From NCBI GenBank assembly GCA_964512485.1, contig CAZEHJ010000043.1:1-29755 (forward strand): a DNA stretch of 29,755 bases. The letters run 5' to 3'. Made by a program: the position numbers and the translations under genes. Positions 1 to 7,993 of the stretch are shown piece after piece; positions within the stretch are counted from its first letter, which is position 1; each line of letters begins with the position of its first letter. This stretch comes from CAZEHJ01 sp964512485. GTDB lineage: Bacteria > Bacteroidota > Rhodothermia > Rhodothermales > UBA10348. The notes beneath the pieces were generated by a model. The model had not been told where the DNA came from, did no database searches, and saw only the letters and a program-made list of their open reading frames with translations.

Positions 1-112
1 GAGGGAATTGTCAGATTCAGAACCGGCAATGGGTAACGTTTGAAAAAAAGATTCAACTACTCTGTAACTATGGTGTTCACGCATCGTAGTGCACAGTGCG
101 TCTTCCGATGAG

Positions 113-178
113 TGGTCAAGGGGATGCTAGCAATGGGCAGTTCGCTGCAAATCGCTGGCGTCCCCTGACCATTTTATA
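113..178 (+). terminator. Strong intergenic hairpin with U-rich 3' end (terminator or small structured RNA)
   Basis: Bases 113-118 pair with 166-171. After one bulged A (119), bases 120-131 pair with 154-165 with two G-U pairs, giving 18 base pairs. A 5x5 internal loop (132-136 and 149-153) leads to a 4-bp stem (137-140 with 145-148) capped by TTCG. TTTTAT follows directly, so the plus strand is the likely orientation. It lies 64 nt before the DciA-like gene and about 75-80 nt after the short open tails at the window start. A terminator for an upstream plus-strand gene is the plainest reading. The length of the stem and the internal loop would also suit a small RNA or an RNase III site. It is not SRP RNA: the conserved domain IV bases are missing. 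Confidence 0.5.
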
Positions 179-234
179 CAGGTCTTGGAATTTGCGGACG
201 TGTGATTTGGCCGGCCACTCATTAAGTTGGTGTC

Positions 235-525
235 ATGCGACATCGAACAGTTAAGCCTCTCAAAGACATCCTCGGCGAAGTGGTCCGGGGGATGGGTATC
301 GAAGGTCCCCTGGCGAGGGGGCACGTGATCGCTACGTGGGAAAACATCATGAGCCCCCAGATGAAACAGCACATCGAAAAGTGCTGGGTGAAGGGGGATC
401 GTCTGTTCGTAAAGGTATCTGCCGCATCCTGGCGTCAGGAATTACATCTGCGAAGAGAAGACTGGCGCAGGAGACTCAATGAGGAGTTGGGTGCAGACTC
501 GATTCGGGAAATCATCTTCCGATAA
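235..525 (+). CDS. DciA-like DUF721 family protein
   Basis: This 96-residue protein matches the small DUF721 family in length and pattern. It has an N-terminal 'PLKDILGEVVRGMGI' helix, a central 'WENIMSPQMKQHIEKCWVKG' segment, and the typical strand 'LFVKVSAASWRQELHLRR' with its conserved Trp, followed by a C-terminal helix. DUF721 members include DciA, the helicase-loading partner of DnaB in bacteria without DnaC. In many genomes the gene sits next to recF or gyrB. Here the upstream neighbour is cut off; an 11-residue open tail ending at 36 could be a recF end, but that is a guess. The gene converges on the GNAT gene with an 18-nt gap. The family call is fairly secure; a replication role is inferred from the family. 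Confidence 0.8.
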   Translation: MRHRTVKPLKDILGEVVRGMGIEGPLARGHVIATWENIMSPQMKQHIEKCWVKGDRLFVKVSAASWRQELHLRREDWRRRLNEELGADSIREIIFR

Positions 526-543
526 TCATCCGCAGTCGCGTCG

Positions 544-1110
544 CTACTTGGGAAAAATACCGTGCAGCTCCCTGAATTCGGATTGCAGCATGTCCATTGT
601 TTCTACGTCCAATCTCTTCCCGTTTCGGAATGCCAGTTCCCGCATCACGCCACCTGGCTTGAATCCTACTCCTTCATACAGACGTCGTGCACCTTCATTT
701 ATTGAGTCGACCAGCAGGACGACAACGTGCAGATCGATTATGTTGAATGCGTAGTCCAGCAGCAGCAGGAGAGCTTCCTTTCCGTATCCTCGGCCTCGAG
801 ACGAAGGGTCAAAGATGGCCAGGTCGTCCACCCAGGCGTGGCGACTCATCCACGATACGGATCCAAGAGTGGCAATCCCGATGAGTTTACCCGTTGCGTT
901 CTCTTGAATGCCGAAATAGAATCCGCTGCGGTCCGAAAATGCATCTTCTTTCGCCTGAATCAGCTTTTCAACCTCGGCCAATGAGCTGGGAAACGGGGAG
1001 GCCAAATGTTGTCTCATCTCCCAACTGTTCCAGTATTCAAAAAAGGCTGGTGCATCATCGCCTGTCAGTCTTCGCAGGCTGACCTTGGCTCCGTTCAGCA
1101 TTGTTGACAT
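544..1110 (-). CDS. GNAT family N-acetyltransferase (RimJ/RimL-like)
   Basis: The 188-residue protein has the acetyl-CoA-binding GNAT core. It opens with the RimJ/RimL-like start 'VSLRRLTGDDAPAFFEYWN', continues with strands around 'GKLIGIATLGSVSW', then the pyrophosphate-binding motif R-G-R-G-Y-G-K near residue 110, and ends with the typical 'INEGARRLYEGVGFKPGGVMRELAFRNGKRLD' block (residues about 138-168). It should transfer an acetyl group from acetyl-CoA to an amine; the substrate cannot be told and may be a protein N-terminus, an amino acid or a small amine. Its start lies one base after the stop of the cupin gene, so the two are almost certainly one leftward transcript. Confidence 0.85.
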   Translation of the reverse strand: MSTMLNGAKVSLRRLTGDDAPAFFEYWNSWEMRQHLASPFPSSLAEVEKLIQAKEDAFSDRSGFYFGIQENATGKLIGIATLGSVSWMSRHAWVDDLAIFDPSSRGRGYGKEALLLLLDYAFNIIDLHVVVLLVDSINEGARRLYEGVGFKPGGVMRELAFRNGKRLDVETMDMLQSEFRELHGIFPK

Positions 1111-1111
1111 G

Positions 1112-1477
1112 TCAATCTGAGTCTCTGTTCACGGTATCGGGTGAAAAAGCAGGGCGGCAAATCGCCACGTAATGAGCGCCTTCGTCAGACGGACTGGAGT
1201 ATCTGATCCATTCACCTGCCCGACAGTGCACAGCCTGCCCCGACAGTATATCCATTGATTCAGATTCTGTCTCGACGCGGGGGCATCCGGAGAGAACGAC
1301 CGTGTATTCATCAAATTCAGGTCGCTGTCCCGGTTCCGACCAACCGGCAGGACTGGTCATCACTGCGATGCTCAGGTCCAAATGATCTGAATTGATGTGG
1401 CCGAAAAACTCTTGTATCAACTTCGGAGGGAATCCTTCAGCTTTGATCTTTGTGGGAGACTCGATGTGAATCGGCAT
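1112..1477 (-). CDS. Small cupin-domain protein
   Basis: This 121-residue protein looks like a single cupin barrel. The middle 'PGQRPEFDEYTVVLSGCPRV' resembles cupin motif 1 with Glu/Asp in place of some His. 'LSGQAVHCRAGEWIRYSSP' resembles motif 2, with the usual Gly and one His. The full set of metal-binding His residues is not present, so it may bind a metal weakly or act as a sensor or isomerase-like protein; I cannot assign a substrate. The downstream GNAT gene follows after one base. The start faces xylB across a 144-nt divergent region that holds repeated TGGTAC elements, so it could share control with the xylose genes. Confidence 0.65.
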   Translation of the reverse strand: MPIHIESPTKIKAEGFPPKLIQEFFGHINSDHLDLSIAVMTSPAGWSEPGQRPEFDEYTVVLSGCPRVETESESMDILSGQAVHCRAGEWIRYSSPSDEGAHYVAICRPAFSPDTVNRDSD

Positions 1478-1621
1478 GCTTGGTCATCTTGTTTGATACG
1501 TCAGAAGGTACCACCGTTTGATTCATGCGCGAAATGGTACAAGGAGCGAGAGATATTCGTCCAATTTGTGTCGCATTCCGTACCATAAAGGTAACAATCC
1601 GCTTCGCAAGCAAAGACAAAA
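1478..1621. promoter_or_regulatory. Divergent control region between cupin gene and xylB with three TGGTAC half-sites
   Basis: The hexamer TGGTAC occurs three times: inverted at 1508-1513, direct at 1535-1540 and inverted at 1580-1585. The last two extend to a 7-bp inverted repeat (ATGGTAC/GTACCAT), and both are followed, in their own direction, by GCGA after five bases. Such spacing in a divergent promoter region suggests an operator for a sugar-responsive regulator, but no regulator gene is in the window. I see no convincing -35/-10 pair and no Shine-Dalgarno sequence in front of xylB. Confidence 0.4.
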
Positions 1622-3118
1622 TTGAGTAGCAGCAGAGCAAATTTTCTGGGCATTGACGTTGGTAGTTCATCTGTAAAGGTGACCCTTTTTGATGCCGACC
1701 GCGGTCAGTCTCTCGGGCACGCTACCTATCCGGAATCAGAACAACCGATAGATGCGCCGCACGCAGGCTGGGCAGAGCAGGCGCCCTCAATGTGGTGGGA
1801 TCACTTCGTGAGTGGCTTTCAAGCCCTCATGAAGGCCTCGGGCGCCGATCCAGATTCAATTCAGGCAATCGGCATCGCGTATCAGATGCATGGATTGGTG
1901 TGTGTGGAGAGGGACCGTGAAGTTGTTCGACCCTCCATTATCTGGTGCGACAGTCGGGCGTCCTCGTATGGAGATGCGGCATTCGATGAAATCGGTCATG
2001 CGAAATGCCTGTCCAGAACGCTGAATTCACCGGCCAATTTTACGGCAGCCAAACTGGCCTGGGTGCGGCACAATGAGCCGGAGATCTATGATCGTATCGA
2101 CAAGTTCATGCTCCCGGGCGACTACATTGCCATGCGGTTGACCGGGGAGGTGAACACCACAGCCTCGGGTCTTTCAGAAGGTGTACTCTGGGATTTCCCC
2201 CGTCGAGCCGTTTCTGAAGAGGTCCTCAAGGCGTGCGGAATAGAGGCAAGTCTTGTCCCCGATCTCGTTCCATCTATCGGGTATCAAGGGACAATCATGA
2301 AAGATGTAGCCCAACAATTGGGCTTGAACAGCACTGTGCAAATCACGTATCGGGGCGGAGATCAACCAAATAACGCGCTTTCATTGAATGTGCTGGCGCC
2401 CGGGCATATTGCGGCCACGGCCGGGACGTCGGGCGTTATGTACGCCGTGTCGGATCAGGATGTGGCCGATCCGGACTTGAAGGTCAATACCTTTCTTCAC
2501 TTGAACGATGATGAAGCCAACAAGCGAAACGGAATTCTGCTCTGCGTCAATGGTGCTGGCAGCATGTACCGCTGGACCCGCCAGTTAACGGAGACCGCGA
2601 CGTATGAGGAGATGAATGATCTGGCTTCTCGATGCGGGCCCGGAGCAGAAGGGGTGGTGGTATTTCCTTTCGGAAACGGAAGTGAGAGAATTCTTGGCAA
2701 TCGGAATCCCGGGGCTTCATTGCTTGGACTTGATGTAAATCGCCATGACTCCAGCCACGTGGCACGGGCTGCCATGGAAGGAGTCGCGTTTGCCATGAAA
2801 CTGGGATTTGACGTGTTCAGAACGCTGGACGTCTCGCCAGAAACGGTTGCCGCAGGAAGTGCCAATATGTTTTTGAGTCCGTTGTTTCGGAGCATTTTTG
2901 CAAATGTGACCCAGACTTCTCTGGCTCTCTACAATACCAGCGGGTCGGAAGGAGCGGCACGGGCCGCGGCGGTGGGATCGGGGTATTTTTCTTCGCTGGA
3001 AGAAGCGTTGGCAAGTATTGAGGTGATTGAAGAAATTGATCCTCAACAATCCGAATCCAGCCGCTATCTTGAACTATACGAACGTTGGAAAACCAGACTA
3101 GAAGCACATGTCCAGTAG
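1622..3118 (+). CDS. xylB: Xylulokinase
   Basis: The 498-residue protein is a FGGY-family sugar kinase that phosphorylates D-xylulose with ATP, feeding the pentose phosphate pathway. The N-terminal phosphate loop 'FLGIDVGSSSVKVTLFD' comes first. It is followed by 'AIGIAYQMHGLV', typical of xylulokinases with the sugar-contacting Met-His, and by 'PSIIWCDSRA'. The ATPase half carries 'GGDQPNNALSLNVLAPG', where the Asp is the expected catalytic base, and 'AATAGTSGVMYAVS'. The start is a TTG; it is the only start that gives the usual N-terminus just before the phosphate loop. The next gene, xylA, begins 11 bases before this stop, so the pair is translationally coupled. Adjacency to xylA makes xylulose much more likely than another FGGY substrate. 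Confidence 0.95.
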   Translation: MSSSRANFLGIDVGSSSVKVTLFDADRGQSLGHATYPESEQPIDAPHAGWAEQAPSMWWDHFVSGFQALMKASGADPDSIQAIGIAYQMHGLVCVERDREVVRPSIIWCDSRASSYGDAAFDEIGHAKCLSRTLNSPANFTAAKLAWVRHNEPEIYDRIDKFMLPGDYIAMRLTGEVNTTASGLSEGVLWDFPRRAVSEEVLKACGIEASLVPDLVPSIGYQGTIMKDVAQQLGLNSTVQITYRGGDQPNNALSLNVLAPGHIAATAGTSGVMYAVSDQDVADPDLKVNTFLHLNDDEANKRNGILLCVNGAGSMYRWTRQLTETATYEEMNDLASRCGPGAEGVVVFPFGNGSERILGNRNPGASLLGLDVNRHDSSHVARAAMEGVAFAMKLGFDVFRTLDVSPETVAAGSANMFLSPLFRSIFANVTQTSLALYNTSGSEGAARAAAVGSGYFSSLEEALASIEVIEEIDPQQSESSRYLELYERWKTRLEAHVQ

Positions 3119-4421
3119 TTTTTTCCCGGAAATATCGTCGGTAAAATTTGAAGGCCCGTCGTCACGAAATCCTCTCGCTTTCCGATATTATGAGCCAAAC
3201 AGAGTTGTAGGCGATAAGACCCTGAGCGAGCATTTCAAGTTCGCCTGTGCATACTGGCACTCCTTCAATAACGCAGGACAGGATCCCTTCGGGGCCGGCA
3301 CGCGCATCTTTCCCTGGGATGCGCACGGCGATGCTGTGTCGAGGTCGCTATCCAAGATGGATGCAGCCTTCGAATTCATGGGAAAGCTGGGCCTGCGGCA
3401 CTTCTGTTTTCATGATTATGATCTTGTCGATGAGGGCTCATCGCTGGCCGAATCTGAAAAACGTCTCAACACGGTATCCGATCACGCCCTGGAGCATATG
3501 CGCGATAGTGGAGTCAAGGTGTTGTGGGGGACAGCCAATCTATTCAGTCACCCCCGCTACATGAACGGCGCCGCAACCAATCCGGATTTTGATGTCGTGG
3601 CATATGCCGGAGCTCAGGTCAAACAGGCTCTGGATGTGACCATCAAATTGGGTGGGGAAAATTATGTGTTCTGGGGAGGAAGGGAAGGATATATGTCTCT
3701 TCTAAACACAGATATGAAGCGGGAACTGGATCACATGGCTGCGTTTCTTGGATCGGCTCGTGATTACGCGCGCAGTCAGGGTTTTGAAGGGAATTTTTTC
3801 ATCGAACCCAAGCCTTGCGAGCCGAGCAAACATCAGTACGATTATGACGCGGCGACGGTAATCGGGTTTTTACAATCACACGGACTGGCCGACGATTTCA
3901 AGTTGAATATCGAAGTCAATCACGCGACGCTCGCCGGCCATACGTTTCAACATGAACTTCAGGTTGCTGCAGATGCAGGGATGCTGGGGAGTGTGGACGC
4001 AAACCGAGGTGATTACCAGAATGGTTGGGATACCGATCAATTTCCCAACAATCTCTATGAATTGACGGAGGCCATGTTGGTGTGGCTCAGGGCTGGAGGG
4101 CTCAAGGGGGGAGGTGTAAACTTCGATGCCAAGGTGAGGCGAAACTCACCCGACTTTGAAGATCTTTTCTACGCTCATGTCGGGGGGATGGATATGTTTG
4201 CGAAGGCGCTTATCACAGCACACACCGTTATGCAGGAATCTCCATTGGAAGAACTGCGGCGGAGTAGATATGAGAGTTTTGACACGGGGACGGGGGCAGA
4301 TTTCGAGTCGGGCAATGTCGACCTTTCCGCGTTACATGCCCATGCTACATCGCAAGGTGAGCCGTCCATGCGAAGCGGGCGCCAGGAGTTGATTGAATCC
4401 TACCTGAATATGTACCAATAG
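3108..4421 (+). CDS. xylA: Xylose isomerase
   Basis: The 437-residue protein interconverts D-xylose and D-xylulose in the cytoplasm with two divalent metal ions. Its length matches the long class II isomerases such as that of E. coli (about 440). Visible signatures are 'FCFHDYDLVDEG' with the catalytic His-Asp pair near residue 103, 'VFWGGREGY', 'FFIEPKPCEPSKHQYDYD' with a metal-binding Glu and the catalytic Lys, 'LNIEVNHATLAGHTFQHEL', 'GSVDANRGD' and 'GGVNFDAKVRRNS' with further metal ligands. The start overlaps the end of xylB by 11 bases. The order kinase-then-isomerase is the reverse of E. coli. The gene ends 14 bases from the stop of the convergent symporter gene, with no visible hairpin between them. 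Confidence 0.97.
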   Translation: MSSSFFPEISSVKFEGPSSRNPLAFRYYEPNRVVGDKTLSEHFKFACAYWHSFNNAGQDPFGAGTRIFPWDAHGDAVSRSLSKMDAAFEFMGKLGLRHFCFHDYDLVDEGSSLAESEKRLNTVSDHALEHMRDSGVKVLWGTANLFSHPRYMNGAATNPDFDVVAYAGAQVKQALDVTIKLGGENYVFWGGREGYMSLLNTDMKRELDHMAAFLGSARDYARSQGFEGNFFIEPKPCEPSKHQYDYDAATVIGFLQSHGLADDFKLNIEVNHATLAGHTFQHELQVAADAGMLGSVDANRGDYQNGWDTDQFPNNLYELTEAMLVWLRAGGLKGGGVNFDAKVRRNSPDFEDLFYAHVGGMDMFAKALITAHTVMQESPLEELRRSRYESFDTGTGADFESGNVDLSALHAHATSQGEPSMRSGRQELIESYLNMYQ

Positions 4422-4435
4422 TCTGGGATGAGCTC

Positions 4436-6040
4436 TTACCAGAATATGGCGTAAAGTGCTGCGGTAATTCCGAGGATCCCGAAAGTGGCCATGGTGAATA
4501 TCGGATCACCCGAGATTTTCGTGCCCGTCACAGAAATAGCGTTGGCGTCATCTTTCCCTTTATTTTCCAGCCAGGACATCACTACGATCAGTCCCACTGA
4601 AATCAGGAACACGTATCCCATTCTTGACAGAAACGGTACGTCCGGGGTCATGAATTTCATTGCAGCAGACAATGGAATCGACAAAATAGCTGTTGTCAAC
4701 GCTGCATTGGCTGTAGCCTTTTTATAGAACAACCCCATCATGAATACGGCCAGCACGCCCGGGCTGATAAAGCCGGTGTATTCCTGGATGTATTGGAAGG
4801 CCTGATCGATGGCTCCCAATAAAGGAAAAGCAGCCAGAGCGGCGATCGTGACCGCAATCACGCTGACGATTCGGCCCACTTGCACCAGGCGGTGTTCAGA
4901 AGCATCCGGTTGGATGTTCGTCTTGAACAGATCCATCGTGAAAATGGTCGACGTTGAATTCATCATTGATGCAAGTGATGAGACGATGGCTGCCGCCAGA
5001 GCGGCTACGGCGAGTCCTCGAAGACCAGGGCCGATGTACGAGCTGAGCAGCCACGGATACGCTTCGTCTGCCTTTTCAATCGGTGCATCGAGGGCATACG
5101 CCACGATTCCGGGAATGACGACAATCAGAGGCAGCAATAACTTCAGATAGCCGGCGAAGGCCAGGCCACGTTGCGCTTCTTTCAGGCTTTTCGCGGCCAG
5201 AGCCCGCTGAATGATGTATTGATTGCATCCCCAATAAAAAAGATTGGCTACCCACATTCCGCCGAGAAGTACGCCCAGTCCGGGGAGCAAGTCATAGGCG
5301 TCCTGTGTTGTGCCCGCGTCGTCGGTATACATGAGCTCGCCTTCGAAGAGAATCATGTTGAACCGGTCGGACACGTCTACCATCAATTGGGAGAAACCAG
5401 CGATTATGCCTTCATCCCCCCCATAGGCATCGAGGGCGAGAAAGGTGGTCAGAAGACCACCGCCGATCAGGACCACCACTTGAACAACGTCCGTCCAGGC
5501 GACCGCTTGAAGCCCTCCGTAGACGCTGTATACCGTGGCAAAAAGAGCCAGTCCAGCAATTCCCGCCGCGAGCGGAATACCCATGATTCCATTCAAAGCA
5601 AGCGCGCCCAGGTACAGTACAGATGTCAGATTCACGAACACGTACACCAGGAGCCAGAATACCGCCAACAGCGTCCGAACACGGCTGTCAAACCTCTTTT
5701 CAAGGAATTGAGGCATCGTAAAAATGCCTTTTTCCAGATAAATGGGAAGGAAAAACCAGGCGATGACGAGCAGTGTTACCGCAGCCATCCATTCATATGT
5801 TGCAATAGCCAGGCCCACACGAAAGCCAGAACCCGACATGCCGATAAATTGCTCGGCCGAAATATTGGATGCTATGAGAGAGGCACCGATTGCCCAGAAT
5901 GGAAGGCTCTTTCCCGCCAGAAAATAGTCAGTTGAATCACGTTCATGACCTTCTTTTCGTCGTGAAACCCACAGGCCGATTGCGACAATCAACACGGCGT
6001 ATGTGATGAAAACGAAGTAGTCGAGTCCGGTGAATTCCAT
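4436..6040 (-). CDS. Sodium/solute symporter (SSS family), vSGLT-like sugar transporter
   Basis: This polytopic membrane protein of 534 residues couples sugar uptake to sodium entry. It resembles the Vibrio Na+/galactose transporter vSGLT, as I remember that sequence, almost from end to end. 'SLIASNISAEQFIGMSGSGF' is the broken first core helix. 'VANLFYWGCNQYIIQRALAA' carries the Asn and Tyr that contact and gate the sugar. 'IVSSLASMMNSTSTIFTMD' carries the Ser residues of the Na2 site, and 'AFQYIQEYTGFISPG' the sugar-binding Gln. I place the start at the Met beginning 'MEFTGLDYFVFI'; a 45-residue upstream extension would run through the fabF terminator. Next to xylAB, xylose is a reasonable substrate, but galactose or glucose cannot be excluded. 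Confidence 0.92.
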   Translation of the reverse strand: MEFTGLDYFVFITYAVLIVAIGLWVSRRKEGHERDSTDYFLAGKSLPFWAIGASLIASNISAEQFIGMSGSGFRVGLAIATYEWMAAVTLLVIAWFFLPIYLEKGIFTMPQFLEKRFDSRVRTLLAVFWLLVYVFVNLTSVLYLGALALNGIMGIPLAAGIAGLALFATVYSVYGGLQAVAWTDVVQVVVLIGGGLLTTFLALDAYGGDEGIIAGFSQLMVDVSDRFNMILFEGELMYTDDAGTTQDAYDLLPGLGVLLGGMWVANLFYWGCNQYIIQRALAAKSLKEAQRGLAFAGYLKLLLPLIVVIPGIVAYALDAPIEKADEAYPWLLSSYIGPGLRGLAVAALAAAIVSSLASMMNSTSTIFTMDLFKTNIQPDASEHRLVQVGRIVSVIAVTIAALAAFPLLGAIDQAFQYIQEYTGFISPGVLAVFMMGLFYKKATANAALTTAILSIPLSAAMKFMTPDVPFLSRMGYVFLISVGLIVVMSWLENKGKDDANAISVTGTKISGDPIFTMATFGILGITAALYAIFW

Positions 6041-6140
6041 GATTTTGAGAGTGTGAATGCAATGCGAGTCGACAATATAGGAATTGAACAGGCTCCGCCG
6101 GGCAGTGCGGCGATTGACGAGAATCTCAATAGGCGAGATC

Positions 6141-6173
6141 AAAAAAATGGGCGGCGCTCTTCGAGCGCCGCCC
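6141..6173 (-). terminator. Rho-independent terminator after fabF
   Basis: A perfect 11-bp GC-rich stem (6149-6159 with 6163-6173) closes a 3-base loop. Read on the minus strand it is followed by ATTTTTTTG. It lies 27 bases after the fabF stop and before the symporter start, so it separates the acpP-fabF transcript from the symporter gene. Confidence 0.92.
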
Positions 6174-6199
6174 ACAAGATCGTCCGGAAGACGAATCGA

Positions 6200-7459
6200 C
6201 TACTCTGTGTACTTCCCGAAAATGACGCTCGTATTGTGACCGCCGAATCCAAATGCATTCGACATCGAAATGTTCACTTCACGCTCAACCGGCGTATTGA
6301 ACGTGTAGTCCAGATCGCAGTCCGGATCGGGATGTTCGAAGTTGATCGTCGGAGGAATCATCTGATGTGTAATCGCACCGATCGCTGCAATGGCCTCAAC
6401 GGCTCCGGCTGCACCCAGAAGATGACCGGTCATGCTTTTGGTTGACGACACATTCATTTTGTAGGCGTGATCACCGAAGACTTTCTTGATGGCGTTCGTT
6501 TCAGCGATGTCTCCCAGTCCGGTCGAGGTACCGTGCATGTTCAGATAATCGACGGCTTCCAATTCGATCCCCGCGTCACGAATAGAGGAAAGCATCGCAT
6601 TTTTGGCTCCGAGGCCTTCCGGATCGGGAGCCGTGATGTGATGCGCGTCTCCGCTCATGCCTGTGCCCAGGATTTCGGCGTAGATTTTCGCGCCACGCGC
6701 CTTCGCATGCTCGAGTTCTTCGACATACAGCGCACCAGCTCCTTCCCCCAAAACAAATCCGTCTCGAGTCGCATCAAATGGACGTGAAGCCTTTTTTGGA
6801 TCATCATTTCGGGTCGAAAGGGCCTTCAGCGCGTTAAAGCCACCAACACCGAGGTTGGATACACTTGCTTCGCTTCCACCCGTCACCGCAGCCTCCATGT
6901 GCCCCAGGCGGATCAGCATGAATGCGTCTCCGATATTGTTATTACCCGTGGCGCAAGCAGACACGCACGAATAATTGGGACCACGTAGACCGTACTTGAT
7001 CGAAATCTGGCCCGGGGCGATGTCCGGAATCATCATTGGAATGAAGAACGGAGACATGCGACGGGGACCGCTGCTGTACAGGTTGGTAGCAGAGTCATAG
7101 AGGGCTTGTAGGCCGCCAATTCCGGAACCATAGATCACGCCTATTCGCTCCTGTTCCTCGGTGGTCAGACTGTCTGTGTCAACCCCGGCATCTTCCAGGG
7201 CTTGCCCCGCAGATATCAAGGCGTACTGGCAGAACGGATCCATCCGGCGCGCAGCTTTGCGATCCAGATAGTCGTGTACGTCAAAATTCTTGAGCTCGCA
7301 AGCGAACTTTGTCGCGAACGGTTCGGTGTCGAAATAGGTGATGGGTGCAGCACCGCTGTCACCGCGCATCATGGCGTCCCAGAACGAATCCGGGTCGTTT
7401 CCGATGGGGGTAAGGGCTCCCATTCCTGTGACGACTACCCTGCGAACAGTTTGGCTCAT
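6200..7459 (-). CDS. fabF: Beta-ketoacyl-ACP synthase II
   Basis: The 419-residue thiolase-fold enzyme condenses malonyl-ACP with a growing acyl-ACP during fatty acid elongation in the cytoplasm. The nucleophile is Cys169 in 'CVSACATGNNNIG'. The two catalytic His residues are His309 in 'NMHGTSTGLGD' and His346 in 'STKSMTGHLLGAAG', with Lys341 just before. 'SNAFGFGGHNTSVIFG' is the usual glycine-rich C-terminus. Length and motif order fit KAS II rather than KAS I. acpP lies 53 bases upstream in the same direction, the standard bacterial acpP-fabF pairing, and a strong terminator follows. Confidence 0.97.
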   Translation of the reverse strand: MSQTVRRVVVTGMGALTPIGNDPDSFWDAMMRGDSGAAPITYFDTEPFATKFACELKNFDVHDYLDRKAARRMDPFCQYALISAGQALEDAGVDTDSLTTEEQERIGVIYGSGIGGLQALYDSATNLYSSGPRRMSPFFIPMMIPDIAPGQISIKYGLRGPNYSCVSACATGNNNIGDAFMLIRLGHMEAAVTGGSEASVSNLGVGGFNALKALSTRNDDPKKASRPFDATRDGFVLGEGAGALYVEELEHAKARGAKIYAEILGTGMSGDAHHITAPDPEGLGAKNAMLSSIRDAGIELEAVDYLNMHGTSTGLGDIAETNAIKKVFGDHAYKMNVSSTKSMTGHLLGAAGAVEAIAAIGAITHQMIPPTINFEHPDPDCDLDYTFNTPVEREVNISMSNAFGFGGHNTSVIFGKYTE

Positions 7460-7512
7460 GCCAATCGTCTGATTATTCGGAAGTGATGGGTGTCAGTTGG
7501 AGCTTAGTCAGC

Positions 7513-7749
7513 TTATGCAGACTTCTCCGTGATGTAGGACACAGCATCGCCAACTGTAGCAATTTTTTCTGCATCTTCGTCTGGGATGGTGAGATCGAAT
7601 TCTTTTTCGAATTCCATAATGAGCTCTACCGTGTCAAGGGAGTCTGCGCCCAGATCGTTGGTGAATGATGCATCGTCTGCAATATCAGCTTCATCAACGC
7701 CCAATTTTTCGACGATAATCGACTGTACCTTGGCTGCGATATCGGACAT
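7513..7749 (-). CDS. acpP: Acyl carrier protein
   Basis: This acidic 78-residue protein carries growing acyl chains on a 4'-phosphopantetheine arm attached to Ser37 in the conserved 'DLGADSLDTVELIMEFE'. Length, charge and the four-helix pattern are standard. It serves the FabF made by the next gene downstream. Unlike most genes here it has a clear Shine-Dalgarno sequence: AGGAG is placed 8 bases before the ATG on the minus strand, which fits a highly expressed protein. Confidence 0.98.
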   Translation of the reverse strand: MSDIAAKVQSIIVEKLGVDEADIADDASFTNDLGADSLDTVELIMEFEKEFDLTIPDEDAEKIATVGDAVSYITEKSA

Positions 7750-7816
7750 ATCCTGTTCTCCTGAATGTGATTAAATCTGTTCGGCTTCCAAGTATGTAGG
7801 TGGGAAACCGGTTAAA

Positions 7817-7856
7817 TGCCTCAAAATGGCGCCACAAGGCACAATAATGAGGCACA
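7817..7856. repeat. Inverted and direct repeats upstream of acpP
   Basis: TGCCTCA (7817-7823) and TGAGGCA (7848-7854) form a 7-bp inverted repeat around 24 bases that contain the palindrome TGGCGCCA (7827-7834). AGGCACA is also repeated directly at 7837-7843 and 7850-7856. The element lies 68 bases upstream of the acpP start, inside the divergent acpP/metK region. It could be an operator, or a folded leader if the acpP promoter lies further up. The regulator is unknown. Confidence 0.35.
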
Positions 7857-7909
7857 GAATCACGAAAACTACGCTTCCATGAAAGCAGAAGCAATTTGCA
7901 CGTGCGCAC

Positions 7910-7938
7910 TTGATCTAACCTTCGTAATGAGGTAGAAT
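7910..7938 (+). promoter_or_regulatory. Candidate sigma70-like promoter for metK
   Basis: TTGATC (7910-7915) and TAGAAT (7933-7938) are separated by exactly 17 bases, about 55 bases before the metK ATG. Four of six and five of six positions match the classical consensus. Bacteroidota often use a different -33/-7 consensus, so this is only a candidate. No SAM riboswitch motif is visible in the leader. Confidence 0.4.
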
Positions 7939-7993
7939 CATACAGTTTGTATCAGCGTTCGACCGCCTTCATCCAAATTGATAATATTGTTGT

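Noticed and set aside
1..42. Possible 3' end of recF or another upstream gene
   Set aside because: Frame 1 gives only 11 residues before a stop at 36, and frames 2 and 3 are also briefly open. RecF next to a DUF721 gene is plausible, but the fragment is too short to support a call.
113..178. SRP (4.5S) RNA
   Set aside because: The hairpin shape is suggestive, but the conserved GGAA-type tetraloop and the AGCA/CAGG internal-loop bases are absent on both strands.
5171..5935. 254-codon open frame antisense to the symporter gene
   Set aside because: It lies wholly inside a well-supported transporter gene, has no recognisable domain, and its composition is that of a reverse-complement shadow.
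6041..6175. 45-residue N-terminal extension of the symporter
   Set aside because: It would read through the fabF terminator hairpin and adds no membrane helix; the family N-terminus matches the Met at 6040.
7750..7993. SAM riboswitch before metK
   Set aside because: None of the conserved SAM-I, SAM-II or SAM-IV core elements are visible; the only structure is the repeat near acpP, which lies upstream of the candidate metK promoter.
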